From Laguncularia racemosa (lineage: Eukaryota > Streptophyta > Magnoliopsida > Myrtales > Combretaceae), in contig JBBMOL010000149.1 of assembly GCA_037954665.1 (NCBI GenBank), forward strand, positions 1,736,001 to 1,800,000: a stretch of DNA of 64,000 bases, read 5' to 3'. Numbering within the stretch: position 1 is the stretch's first letter; each line of letters begins with the position of its first letter. The notes below the pieces were generated by a model. It made no database searches and was not told where the DNA came from. It saw nothing but the letters and a program-made list of their open reading frames with translations. Below, piece after piece: positions 1 to 10,129 of the stretch. The translations under genes and the position numbers were made by a program.

Positions 1-1220
1 TTCTAGAGGGGACTCAAAAAGCAAGTTCAAGATTTTGTCCGTGCTTACTTAATTTGCCAAAGGAATAAAAATGAACATTTGCAACCAGTCGAACTTCTTC
101 AGCCACTCCAAGTTCCTAACCAGATTTGGTCAAACATATCAATGGACTTCATCGATGGTTTGCCCTCATCTTATGGCAAATCAATTCTATTGGTGATTGT
201 CGATCGTTTCTCAAAATACACCCATTTTCTACATTTATCTCACCCTTATACTACAATTTCAGCTGCACGAGCTTTCTTTGATGGCATTATACAACTCCAC
301 AAGATTCCTGAAACAATTGTGAGTGATAGAGATGCCACCTTCACAAGTGTATTTTGGAACAAACTCTTCAAATTCTGTGGCACCAAACTTCTTTTTTCAT
401 TCACTTACCATCCCCAAACTAATGGTCAAACGGAAGTCACTAACCACACAATTGAAATGTTTATGAGATGTTTTGTAGGTGGCCATCCTAAGAAGTGAAT
501 TGACTAGATTTCATGGGCAGAATATTGTTACAACACCAAATATCACTCTACTTTGAAATCCACACCATTTCAGATTGTATATGGATGAACTCCACCACAT
601 CTCCTCAATTAAAGTCCAGGCTCTACTAAGCTAGAAGTGGTCGAGCAAGCTCTACTAGACCATGATCAAATCATCTAAGAAGTCTGCACCAAACTCCTAC
701 AAGCACAACAACATATGAAGAACACTTATGATGCTAAACATCGAGACCTCCAATTTAATGTTGGTGACTTGGTCCTTCTCAATTGCAACCATATCATCAA
801 CAATCATTGGCCATCAAAAAATATACAAAATTATCTCCTCGTTTCTATGGCCCTTTTACCATCATGGAATGAATCGGTTCGGTGGCATATTGTCTCCAGC
901 TTCCAAACTCAGTTTGCATTCACCCAATGTTCAAATTCCATGGCACGGCTCCAGCTCATCCTTCAATCCCTGATATGGATAAAGCATGTGTAATTCCTAC
1001 TCCACAAGCAATCTTGGAAGTCCGCAAATCAGCTTCCTCCACTGAGCTGCTCATTCATTGCCAGAATTATTCTCCATCAGAAGCCTCTTGGGAAGATGCC
1101 AGCATGCTCAAGCTTCATTATCCTCATTCCGTGCCTGAGGCCATGCGCATTCTTGAAGGAGGGAGTAATGTTATCCCCTTTAAGCATGTGTATACCCGAA
1201 GGAAAAAAAAGAATAGTTAA
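1..1220 (+). pseudogene. Chromovirus integrase and chromodomain remnant (3' end of Ty3/gypsy pol)
   Basis: Seen: the window opens inside the zinc-binding end of an integrase (a last Cys in LICQRNK near 50). The catalytic core follows in one frame to a stop at 496-498. The DDE acidic residues are visible: MDFIDGL near 140-157, VSDRDATF near 319-342 and GQTEV near 424-438. Beyond the stop, the integrase C-terminal part continues with several more stops and frame changes (YDAKHRDLQFNVGDLVLL near 725-782). A chromodomain-like end follows at about 990-1110 (ELLIHCQNYSPSEASWEDA). Known: integrase inserts the cDNA copy, and chromodomains guide chromoviruses to chromatin. Inference: this is a dead chromovirus, perhaps of the Reina type from the SEASWED motif. 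Its gag, reverse transcriptase and 5' LTR lie left of the window. It sits antisense in the intron of the neighbouring SUVR5-like gene. Confidence 0.85.
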
Positions 1221-1246
1221 TTTATTTCTATTGTTAGTACATTTTC

Positions 1247-1600
1247 TGTTAGAATAAGAGGATGCATGTACGGTTGCCCAGGTGGCAAATAGGCATGGTA
1301 TACATCTGTGCAATGGCTGTATATGTGTCAGAATGTAACATAGGCAATTGGAAGAGTTTTGTAACTGCCTTGTGTTGAACATAATTTGAATAATAGAACT
1401 GGGATGAGATGTCCAAGTGGTTCTTTTTTTGAAAATTCCAGGGTTATTCCCTAGAGATCCGGGCTTCTCTCTTAAGTAGCCCTATTCTTATCAATCATAG
1501 GTAGACTAGGAAGAAAGAAGAATAAGGACAGACAGGTTTATCAAGAAGAGTTCGAATTTAAATCGTCCTATTACTAGATCCTTTAATCAATCTGCTAACA
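1247..1600 (+). repeat. Candidate 3' LTR of the left-edge chromovirus
   Basis: The segment begins TGTTAG and ends CTAACA, a perfect 6-bp terminal inverted repeat with TG...CA ends. It lies just after the chromodomain frame and a purine-rich stretch (1198-1216). It contains AATAATAGAACTGGG-like sequence that could be a polyadenylation region. Its length (354 bp) fits short-LTR chromoviruses. The 5' copy is outside the window, so neither LTR identity nor a target duplication can be checked. An alternative start is the other TGTTAG at 1232. Confidence 0.45.
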
Positions 1601-1804
1601 GTTGGGGGGTTGGTATGCACAGCTGTGGAACAGTGGTGAAAGAACCTTCTAGTTGCTTTCTTTACCATAACCTTGGCAGTTAAAAGATTACTCATAGCAT
1701 ACTAGACTACAAACAGCAGAGAAAAAGAAAGAAAAAGAAAAAGAAAAAGAATTGCAGCATAGCAAATTTCTGACTCAGTAAAACATAACTGACATGACAG
1801 TTAC
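1601..1804 (-). other. Intron of the SUVR5-like gene, donor end
   Basis: On the minus strand the exon ends AAG and is followed at 1804 by GTAACT, a good plant splice donor. The intron runs leftward through a purine-rich GAAAAA-type tract (about 1717-1750, CT-rich on the gene strand) and then the chromovirus remnant to the window edge. The next exon is not in the window. Confidence 0.5.
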
Positions 1805-2154
1805 CTTGACCCAAAGAGCCACGGATTTATCTCCTTCAAGCCATTTAGGCTCCGAAAGAGACATCTCCCCATCTCTGTCATTGCTTGGCAATTCACTCTC
1901 AATCGTATCAACAATAATTTGACCACCCTCAGATATTAAACAGGGATCCATGTACTCATTTTGTTCATTAGCATGGCCGTCATCAATGTCATGAGAGCCA
2001 CCAGCAAATTTTAGGCCATCCATAGATATGTCAGATGAAGCTTCATCATAATGATCTTCATAATCATGTCGTGGCTGGTCAACTGCCTCTTGAACCTCAA
2101 CTAATTTCTCTATATGATTCCCCTCCATAACTTGCAACCTAGTATCCAAGCTAC
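1805..2154 (-). CDS. SUVR5: Internal exon of a SUVR5-like histone-lysine N-methyltransferase
   Basis: Seen: an open minus-strand frame of about 115 codons, acidic and free of stops. It includes IVDTIESELPSN, then SLSEPKWLEGDKSVALWVK, and ends at a splice donor (AAG|GTAACT at 1805/1804). I recognise this order (acidic N-terminal region, VDTIESELP, SEPKWLE, SVALWVK) from plant SUVR5 proteins, where a WRGKWQ-type segment follows in the next exon. Known: SUVR5 is a nuclear SET-domain protein with zinc fingers, linked to H3K9 dimethylation and gene repression. The exon start is uncertain. I chose the acceptor TGATAG|GTAGC (2155/2154); a second TAG acceptor lies at 2139. The upstream frame beyond 2155 does not look coding. 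The catalytic SET region would lie left of the window. Retroelements occupy both flanking introns or leaders. The family call is from memory of motifs; a pseudogene fragment cannot be excluded. Confidence 0.6.
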
Positions 2155-2677
2155 CTATCATGAACACATTTAAAAACCAACCATTCTCAAAAACCATAGC
2201 ATTACTTCACAATAAAGCAAAATCAATAAGCACCATGTTATTGCCACAGGAATCTTGCACCAAACGCAACAAGGTAAATTTGGACATAGGTTGAAACCCT
2301 GATATACAAAGAAGGCTGCATAATAATCATGCAGTAATGCATATACAAATTCAAAATGCAGAACCCCAGGCATTTAAAAGGAAAGGTCCCAGGTGAAAAG
2401 ACAGAGAAATACAGTGGCTAATTATCACAGGAAAAACTTCAAAAGCAACATAAGTAGACAGTAATGCATATAAAATTCGAAATGCAGAATCCCAGTATTG
2501 AAATGGAAAACTCCCAGGTGATCATATGCAAATTCAAAAAGCAGAACCCTGGTATCAAAAAAAAAAAGCTCCCAGGTGACAAGACAGAAATACAGTGAAT
2601 CAATTGCAACAGGCAAATTCAAAAAATAACATGAGTGGACAGAGACACAAGCTTTTGTACATACATGATAGGAGTGC
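2155..2677 (-). repeat. Intronic or leader sequence with imperfect local duplications
   Basis: Blocks built from ATATGCAAATTCAAAATGCAGAACCC ... TCCCAGGTGA ... AGACAGAAATACAGTG recur at about 2334-2460, 2464-2520 and 2524-2642. The first and third copies also share the ending GTGGACAG/GTAGACAG. The short minus-strand frames here repeat each other (HFEF..YALLHDYY / HFEFYMHYCLL) because of this duplication and are not genes. A simple local tandem duplication inside the host intron is the likeliest explanation. Confidence 0.5.
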
Positions 2678-2992
2678 TGTTACACTACGAGTTTGATAAA
2701 GGTAAAAGATTGAAACTTTATACTGAATTAGGGCAAGAATTAGGGATTATTATTGATTATGGAGGGAAGTTGATCCAACAGTTGTCAAAAGTTGACAACT
2801 CCAAGAGTAAACTCTCTCTCTCTAAGTGGAGAACTACAACACACAAGATTTCTAACTATCTATCTAACAACTCTCTCTTTAGCCTATTTACAGGCTAGTC
2901 AGCTACAAAAACTAACACACACAACTAAAGCATACGCTATATCACTACTAAAATATACACTACCTTAATTGTAGTCATATAGAGTCATAACA
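2678..2992 (-). repeat. 3' LTR of the gag-only element
   Basis: Plus-strand TGTTACACTAC ... GTCATAACA, 315 bp, with TGTTA/TAACA inverted ends. It matches 4820-5141 throughout, with scattered substitutions and a small indel near the CTCTCTCT run. Confidence 0.88.
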
Positions 2993-3069
2993 ATGCCACC
3001 CCCTAAAGAAATGTCCTTACCCTCAAGGACTAACTAGAGAAACAAACATAACTAGCCTTCACCATGCAA

Positions 3070-4800
3070 TCATCCACGATAACTCCACATCATCCTCCAA
3101 AACAATAAACCTGTAAGAATTATTAGCACAATATGGTGAGGAGAAAAAGGTTGATAGGCATTTAAAACACAAGCTTTATTTTTCCATTCCAAAAATTCAA
3201 CATGCATCATTTGCTTACAGCCTTTAATTCCCTCAGAATTAGAGCTTTCAACCATTGATCCCACATTCTTGGAAGTGCCCGCATTAACAATAGGCATTGG
3301 AGCATTGTAAGCTGTAGTAGTAGCATGAGAAACATGACCCGTATTACAACTTGGCACATGACAGCGGATGGCTCTTAAAATGAGAGGACACAAAATTGGT
3401 CGGTTGTCCATAATCATGAGTACCAAGTAAGATGACACAAAAATCCCCATGTTATAATCCCTCTTAACATTGTCATCCAACTCCATAGCTTTCTCCAAAG
3501 TATGAGGAGTTAAAGTGGTCACACAAGTGCCAAGATCATCTTGTAACCCACCAATGAAATGACCAAGCAAATATCTTTTAAAAATCAAAGGTACTTGAGA
3601 GAACAAAGCCTCAAACCCATCAACATGTTGATTGATTAAGTCCATTTGTTTTAATCTAGACAAACTCATATAAGGATTGGATGATGTTTTTGTGTTGAAA
3701 GAAGACAAAAACTTGTTAGCAGAAGTAGTCCAATCAATATGTGGATGCCAATGATGCATCAAGTTAAGCCAATGAATTGCTTTTCCTTGCATACTCAAGG
3801 CTATTGCTCCAATTATTCAACTGCTCTTTACTTTATTAATACCAAAATATTGCTCAATGGTTGCCAGACAAGAAGTAGGGTCATTTCCATTAAACATAGG
3901 CAAGGAAAATTTAGAAGAAATATCACCCAAATCAGAGCCCTTAGCACTAGAAGATAAGGAAGAGTCGTCTTCCTCATGTGAGTTGGAACTAAACTGTTCA
4001 ACATTACCAAAGTCATCTGCACCCAAACAACCAGGAGCATCCACATGGTTTGCTTTCCACCAGCAATGAGCAGAAGAGAGATGAACTGCTTAAGCAGAAG
4101 GAGCACGGTCAGAAACCCTAGCTAAACCAAAAGCATAGTCGGAAACACTAACTCTACCAGAAGGCTTGGTTAGAAACCCTAACTCAGCCAAAATCACAAG
4201 TAGAAGGCCGACAAGAAGGAGAACTCACACAACCAGAAGCATGAGCATAACCGGAAGTTGGAGATTGTCAGTGAGACGATAAACAGCGTGGTGAGACACA
4301 CGCTCCAAGAAGAATGCCTATAGCCTACACAGCGCAACTCCTGGAGGTTGCACCACTAAGATCTCTGCGTACAATGCCAGTGCGAGGGAGAACTGCATGA
4401 GGAAGACTGGGGTGAGTGAGATCAACGACCAGCGCACCAGAGATCAGAGTTGCAATCACTGTTCCAGTTGCTGGAATCTGGCAACAATAAACAAACTCCG
4501 GCCCTATCAGCATAGAGTTTCTGATCAGCAGAAAATACTTCAATAGTTTTGATAATTTGTTGGACCTCCTGTTGAACTCGCTTCAATGAATCTTTAAAGA
4601 TAGAGAAATGTTCATCACAAAGAGTACTTTGGTGATTAACTTCATCAAACTACAACTGAAGATCAGCTATTGAAGATTGCATTTTATCTGTAAGAAGCTG
4701 AACTGATTGATGAGAATTATGCATCTCAATCGTCAAAGCAGAAACTAATCGTTCAAGAGATTGTATGCAATCATCATATGAGTCATTTCTGAGGATAGAA
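3070..4800 (-). pseudogene. Degenerate Ty3/gypsy gag (capsid region)
   Basis: Read leftward, the N-terminal part (about 4800-4545) is helical and coiled-coil-like (DSILRNDSYDDCIQSLERLV) with stops. The middle (about 4050-3820) has KFSLPMFNGNDPTSCLATIE, the usual start of the capsid domain. The best-preserved frame (3070-3798, 242 codons) covers the capsid: GKAIHWLNLMHHW, then FNTKTSSNPYMSLSRLKQ and LLGHFIGGLQDDL. Known: gag forms the virus-like particle in the cytoplasm. A stop and frame break separate the 3820 and 3798 parts, and no zinc knuckle is seen downstream. The capsid resembles chromovirus gag of the Tekay/Reina kind, but the clade is uncertain. It is the only coding relic in the element. 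Confidence 0.75.
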
Positions 4801-4818
4801 TCCACAGACAGCGCCAAA
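4801..4818 (-). other. Primer-binding-site-like sequence of the gag-only element
   Basis: Immediately inside the 5' LTR the minus strand reads TTTGGCGCTGTCTGTGGA. This resembles the TGGCGCC-type primer sites of some plant gypsy elements and differs from the tRNA-Met type used by the other elements here. Confidence 0.6.
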
Positions 4819-4819
4819 T

Positions 4820-5141
4820 TGTTACACTACAAGTTCAATAAAGGTAAAAGATTGAAACTTTATACTGAATTAGGGCAAGAATTGGGGATTATTATTGATT
4901 ATGGAGAGAAATTGATACAATAGTTGTCAAAAGTTGACAACTCCAAGAGCAAAATCTGCCCTCCAACTCTCTCTCTCTAAGGGAAGAACTAAATACAGAA
5001 GATTTCTAGCTATCTATCTAACAACTCTCTCTTGGCCTATTTGTAGGCTAACCAGCTACAAAAACAAACACACAGGTAAAGCATACGCTATATCTCTACT
5101 AAAATATACACTATACTAACTACAGCCATAGAGTCATTACA
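4820..5141 (-). repeat. 5' LTR of the gag-only element
   Basis: 322 bp, TGTTACACTACAAG ... GAGTCATTACA on the plus strand. It pairs with 2678-2992. The TA(A/T)ACA-type end and flanking AATGC give the right-hand insertion boundary. Confidence 0.88.
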
Positions 5142-7480
5142 AATGCAAACATAAAAATTTGGCATGTCTTGAAAAAATATCACAATCAACTGAATAGACC
5201 AACACCATGGACCTTTGAGAAGATTGAGAACCATTTTTCAGAAGTAAAAGAAATCAGCTGTAATTGTCTTTAAAAATGGAAAAAATTGCTAAGAAGAGAC
5301 TTTTTAGATCTATCCAGCAATCATATCTTTCCTGAAGTTTTCCTGGAGCAATTAAGTTTGTAGACAAGATACAATTGAAACACTCAATTCTACTCAACTC
5401 ATCTCTGAAGATGACAACCAAAAACGAACCAAAATTATAAACTTGTGTTAAAATCTTCAATGTTGCTTCTGTTATCTCAATTTTTTCCCCCCTCTCCCCA
5501 TCCAAATACTACTCCATATCACATGATACAAAAGGGCATACTGCATGGCCTAATAACATAGAGAACAAAACCTGCTTGCACATCCTCAAAAAATTAAACC
5601 AAAATCTTGAGCTTATTTATACCAGTCTATGTGCATGATTTTGTTAACAACAACTCGATGAAGAATGTCATAAATTTCACATAACAATACCATTCAGCAA
5701 AAACATCTGAAACTAGTGCACAGCTAAGTTGAATTCTAATGCCAAAAATTAAAACCACATCATTCATCTAATACCCAACCCTGGAAACTCATATTCATCA
5801 ATATATTCTTCATTTTGTTCTCAGGTCTAGTATAGCAATCATTTTAAATCTAATCTAGAGAAGACATAATTTAAAATATAAATAAATAAAGAATATCAAT
5901 TTCATTGCCATATTAAACATTTAGACTCCTCTAGAATGGGATAATTATATGCATTTTAGTCATTTTTCAAGAACCGAATGGGCTTTTCTTATTCAAATTA
6001 TTTCTAATATCGTGAAAAGCAGTAATGGGGTTTGGAGAGTCATATTTTGATGAAAACTCCAGGATTTCAAGCCAAAGTAAATGGTCAATTCTCTGAATAT
6101 TTGACATTCCAAAATCGTAAACCTCAAATTAATTATAGCTCCAACTTTTTTTTCTGCTACTCCAAAAAAAGCCCATATAATTGTACCTCATAAATCAACA
6201 TATATCATCAGTTATATCGATTTGACCTGCTATATGTCAATTTTATCCATAAAAAAAAAAAGGAAAAAACGAACACATGTTTCATAACGATTTAAATAAA
6301 TAAATAAGATAGAGGTTGATTTCTTGATCTGATAACAATAAAAAATTATAAAATCACCAATTGCACAATTCAGCCTTTGTTTCTTCTTCTTTTTTTTTTT
6401 TTTTTTTTGAATGCATCAATATGCGCTCCTACTTATACTTTTCGACACTTCTCTATTTCAAAAATTTAGGAATTTAACTAATATTACTAGGAATACCCGA
6501 CCAATTATTAATCGCATCATTAGCAACCACCATAACTGTGCAAAAGGTCTAATTTTTCACGACCCAAATAACCCCTAACGCTGACCAGTCCTAATCTTAC
6601 AAGTAGAAGCCTCACATGCCCATGACATCGAGCCAACACGATTATTCCTTTACATGCAGAAACTTGTACACTAAGATGATGCTCCAACACATACCATCCT
6701 TGCTAGGCCAAAAATTAATGAATAGGGAAAAAAAAAGTTTGCACCTTTAAGGAAAAATCAGCAGAAAACTCCAAATTCATAAGCAAAGACTCTTCAAAAT
6801 CCTTAATTATGACACCAAATTTGTGAACTCCAGCATGAATAGTATAATGGGTAATAGTATCAGGCATCTGGTTGCAGATCAGTAACATGCATGACATACC
6901 CTAACATAAAAAAGACGGTCGATATCAACATAAAGATTCAATCTTGTTACAAACCCATTAAAGAAACCAAAAAATTAAAGCCCTAAAATTCCTAGTAAAG
7001 GTTAAATTGCATGATTTTCGGGTTAATGTAGTTTTACTCTGCATTCAATATTAGGACATGGAAATTAACTTTAGTTAGGGCATTAGGTCACGACCCACAA
7101 CATTGAAAGTGAAGGGGGCTGCTGTTACGTGCAAGACATAAACACATATATGATGGGCATTTTAATTAATACCCATATAAGTTGGACATAAGATAAAAAT
7201 TAAATTGACAGAAGGAATTGAAGCAAAATTGGTGACAATGTAATGTACCTTTTAAACAAGTGATGAAGATGGTTTGTGCACGAAGATCACCTTTTTGCTA
7301 TTGTTGTTTTGGTTAGGCAAAGGTTGGTGTTAGGTCTTTTTTATTTTATTTTCCTTTTTTTTTTTTTTCAATTGGGCATATGGGTTTCTTACGCACTATA
7401 AGGTTTTTTCCCTTAAATTTTAATATGTAAAGGTCTCTCAAACGATGTCTCGTACCATATGGTTACTGGGCGACTGGGCA
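5142..7480. other. AT-rich noncoding stretch, probably leader or first intron of the SUVR5-like gene
   Basis: No frame here is recognisable. Poly-T (6390-6409) and several A/T runs are present. On the minus strand, 6886-6743 could be a small spliced block (acceptor TTTTTTATGTTAG, donor AAAG|GTGCAA), but its translation matches nothing I know. No LTR pair or inverted repeats were found. Assignment to the host gene's upstream part is inference from position only. Confidence 0.35.
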
Positions 7481-7760
7481 TGTACAGGACCGTGACCTAT
7501 ATGATATATGTCAACCTCAAAATATTGTATGCGCCCGCGAATGCAGGGGAACATAGGTTAACATAAGAAAGGAAATAATGATTCGATCCGATATATAGGG
7601 GGAAAAAAGGAGATATTTGGGTATTTTGGAAGGGTGAGAAAAATGGAATGTGAAATTTTTTGCTGGTGAAAGGGATAGAGGACGGGCCCTGGAGGCTACA
7701 GGAGGACTTGTGGGAGAGCACCTGTGTATCCCTATTAGATAATCCAAGGACTTCTCCTAT
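7481..7760 (-). promoter_or_regulatory. Possible minus-strand promoter and 5' leader
   Basis: On the minus strand a pyrimidine-rich block (about 7740-7610, many CTCTCC/CCTTTCACC/CACCCTTCC motifs) is followed by CCCCCTATATATCGG (TATA-like, plus coordinates 7591-7597). A less AT-rich segment with GCGGGCGC (about 7530) comes next. This is a typical plant promoter to 5' UTR composition, pointing toward the SUVR5-like exon 5.4 kb away. It is also the only compositional break in the surrounding AT-rich DNA. No transcript evidence; the assignment is weak. Confidence 0.28.
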
Positions 7761-8397
7761 TTTCTAAAAGACGGTCCGTATTTTACATTCCAAAAAACAA
7801 AATACTTTATCAACTAAAAGAATATTTTCAAAGCTCTTGTATAGTGATATGTTTACTAATTTCCCAAATAAAATGAATCGAGCTCGGATCTTCTGTCTTT
7901 ATAGTTATGATTATCAAGAAAAAGGAAAAAAAAAAAAGCCCATTATTTCAAAAGGTTTTATTTTCGTACTTATTTTATCATCAAATTTGCTATAGCATAA
8001 ATTACTAACTTCTATTAGTATAGCCTATCATTATTGTTAATTTATGTATCGTGGGTTTTATTTCTTTTTTTTTAATGGGTAGAGAATTAAGCTTTTACTC
8101 AAATTGGATAAGCAAAGTAAGACTACAAATTGGCTCATTATATTACGAAAGTCACCCGAATTAGGAGTTTCAAGTACAATCCAAGTCAAGTAAGTATACT
8201 AGACTATAGGTAAACTGGACTGTAACTTTATATTAGAAGTAGTGAATACAATGATTAGTTAGGCTTAAAATCATAGATATTAAGATTATGAATGAAATTG
8301 AAGAGGGAAAATAAGGTTTCATGATGAATAGTGAGGTATACAGTCAAATATACACTCATGTACATGCTCATATAAGAACATAAGAAGAAACGATAAG
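7761..8397. other. AT-rich intergenic DNA, possibly start of element A's 5' LTR
   Basis: No genes or recognisable motifs. Element A's 5' LTR may begin somewhere here, because the 62-bp array that follows resembles one lying inside the LTR of element C. I could not find a TGTAAT-type start matching its 3' LTR. Confidence 0.3.
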
Positions 8398-8582
8398 GTA
8401 CACGGCCATAAGCATGACCATATACCTGGGCATGTTGAAATGGTGATTTTTACAGTAAAGTACATGGCCACAAGCACAATTGTATACTTGGGTATGTTGA
8501 AGTGGAATTTTTACAAAAAGATACACGACCTTTAGCATGACTATGCTCAAGCCCATGTTCTTCTACACAATCTCTTACATGA
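8398..8582 (+). repeat. 62-bp tandem array with TACACGGCC motifs
   Basis: Three units begin near 8398 (GTACACGGCC), 8460 (GTACATGGCC) and 8521 (ATACACGACC). Each continues with an AGCA..ACCAT segment and a TGGGCATGTTGAA segment. Period and layout match, in opposite orientation, the array at 48895-49200 in the LTR of element C. This suggests that it lies within a related LTR, the 5' LTR of element A. Confidence 0.55.
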
Positions 8583-9729
8583 CCATGTTCTCTAAGAAAA
8601 CCTCCAATTTGATTTTATTTCAAATTATTTCATTTCTAAAGTACAAGTAAATCAAAACGATTACCTTGGGGAAGGGAAAAATTATACAATTAGGATATAA
8701 ACAATAAATTAGTAAACCTAAACTTCTTGTAGGATAAAACTAAGTATAGTTTTTTGTAACTAAACATGCTTATTTCCTTTCGATAGAGACACGCAGGACT
8801 ATAGTAGAAACATCCTTCCAAGTATGTGTTTACCTTGTTTTGCTAGTTATGCTTGCTAAATAGTTGTTCAATACATTATATGTGGTTTAATGATTTTAAA
8901 AGTTGTATGAACTTAATGGTATTGTTGCTTGTGCTTAGCTCGGCCTAAAGGCCTGTAGTGGTAAATCCCTAGAAGGCACCTAGATAATCGGTATGCCACG
9001 TTGTTTCTAGTGGAGTTATGTATCGAAATAATCTAAAGTAGATTAAGGTTAGACGAGACTCGTAGTGATAGTTCTCACTAGGACTATATGTATAAATACT
9101 GTATGTGAATTGGGGTCATGAGTACCCCTATGTTATATGTAGATTAAATAGCGAAATATAACTTGATGAATTGATGTGTTGTAGATTACTATTGCCTAGA
9201 TGCATGTGATATTATCATGGTGTGGTATGTGTAAGTAGGTGTGGTATTCACGTACTTAGTTTAGGCTCATCCCCCTTTATATATTTTTAATTGCAAGTGA
9301 GAATGATGAGCACATCAATTATGATGAACATAGAAATTTGGTAGGACATTATGTAGATGAGTACGAGATAGAACACTATTATTATGTGGATGAAGAGTGA
9401 TGAAAAATAAGGAAGAATTATGATTAGAACTTTAAGTTGTTAAGTTGAGAACATGGAAATAGTTACTAAATTTCTATTTATGTTAATTATCATGTGAAGA
9501 TAAATGTTTATCTTGGATTTTAATTTAGATTTATATGTGTTGGTTTAAATAATAAGGATTGGAATGACTCATCTAAGAGTCATTTGTTACTTTTAATGAG
9601 TTTATAATGGTATGAATGTAAGTATAAATGAACAAGTTTAAATTTATATAAAGTTATAGAGCCTTAGCGTGTCACTATGTAGTAGTGACATGTGGCGAGC
9701 TGTGATGTTCTAAGTTTAGGAGCATTACA
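8583..9729 (+). repeat. 5' LTR (right part) of element A
   Basis: The LTR ends GCATTACA at 9729, eight bases before a tRNA-Met-type primer site. Its last 259 bp (9471-9729) match 15217-15468 almost base for base over long runs (TTTATCTTGGATTTTAATTTGGATTTATATGTGTTGGTTTAAATAAT-like), so these are the two LTR ends. The part before 9471 has no match in the right-hand copy, which seems to have lost or replaced it. The left end is not located. Confidence 0.65.
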
Positions 9730-9736
9730 GCTTAAG

Positions 9737-9748
9737 TGGTATCAAAGT
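9737..9748 (+). other. Primer-binding site of element A
   Basis: TGGTATCAAAGT, one change from TGGTATCAGAGC, the sequence complementary to the 3' end of plant initiator tRNA-Met. It marks the start of minus-strand cDNA synthesis and lies directly after the LTR end. Confidence 0.85.
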
Positions 9749-10129
9749 TAGGTTTTGATGATCCTTAAAGCTTAGGTTATGATCAATAGAAATAGGTTTG
9801 TAATTCATAGACCTAAGGTTGATGATCCTTAGAAAGTAATTGATGATCAATAGGTATAGGGTTCAATCAGTAAAAAGTAAGTTGAGATCATTAGAAGAAT
9901 TAAGTATTTAATCTATAGAATAATAAGAAATGACAAGAGTGGGTAAACTACGAGACGATTGTTATATTACTTTATTCAATCATTTTATATAGTTGTATTT
10001 TCTTATATATTCCAGTTTATTTATGTATATGTATATATAAATGTGTAGGCTTAAGTACACAGTTGTATACTACCACTGACTCCCCATACTAACTCTAACT
10101 TGTGGAATCATTTTGTTATCTTATCTCTA

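Larger units (their letters stand above)
2678..5141 (-). mobile_element. Gag-only, non-autonomous LTR retrotransposon (2.46 kb)
   Basis: Two clearly matching LTRs (2678-2992 and 4820-5141) flank only 1.83 kb of internal DNA, on the minus strand. The flanks read AGTGC on the left (2673-2677) and AATGC on the right (5142-5146), a 5-bp target duplication with one change. A polypurine tract (minus strand TTTAGGGGGTGGCAT) abuts the 3' LTR, and a primer-site-like TTTGGCGCTGTCTGTGGA abuts the 5' LTR. The interior holds a damaged gag and no trace of protease, reverse transcriptase or integrase. It must therefore have moved with enzymes from another element, or lost pol before or during its last transposition. 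It sits upstream of the SUVR5-like exon in the same orientation as that gene. Confidence 0.88.

Noticed and set aside
2170..2622. Two minus-strand frames with similar peptides, looking like a repeated gene family
   Set aside because: The similarity comes from a local DNA duplication in noncoding sequence; the peptides have no known features.
6715..6897. 60-codon minus-strand frame bounded by splice-like signals as an exon
   Set aside because: Translation is not recognised and the signals are common in AT-rich DNA; mentioned only in the gap entry.
7497..7747. Two overlapping minus-strand frames (74 and 76 codons) as genes
   Set aside because: Low-complexity Ser/Pro/Phe-rich translations of a CT-rich leader-like block; better read as promoter or 5' UTR.
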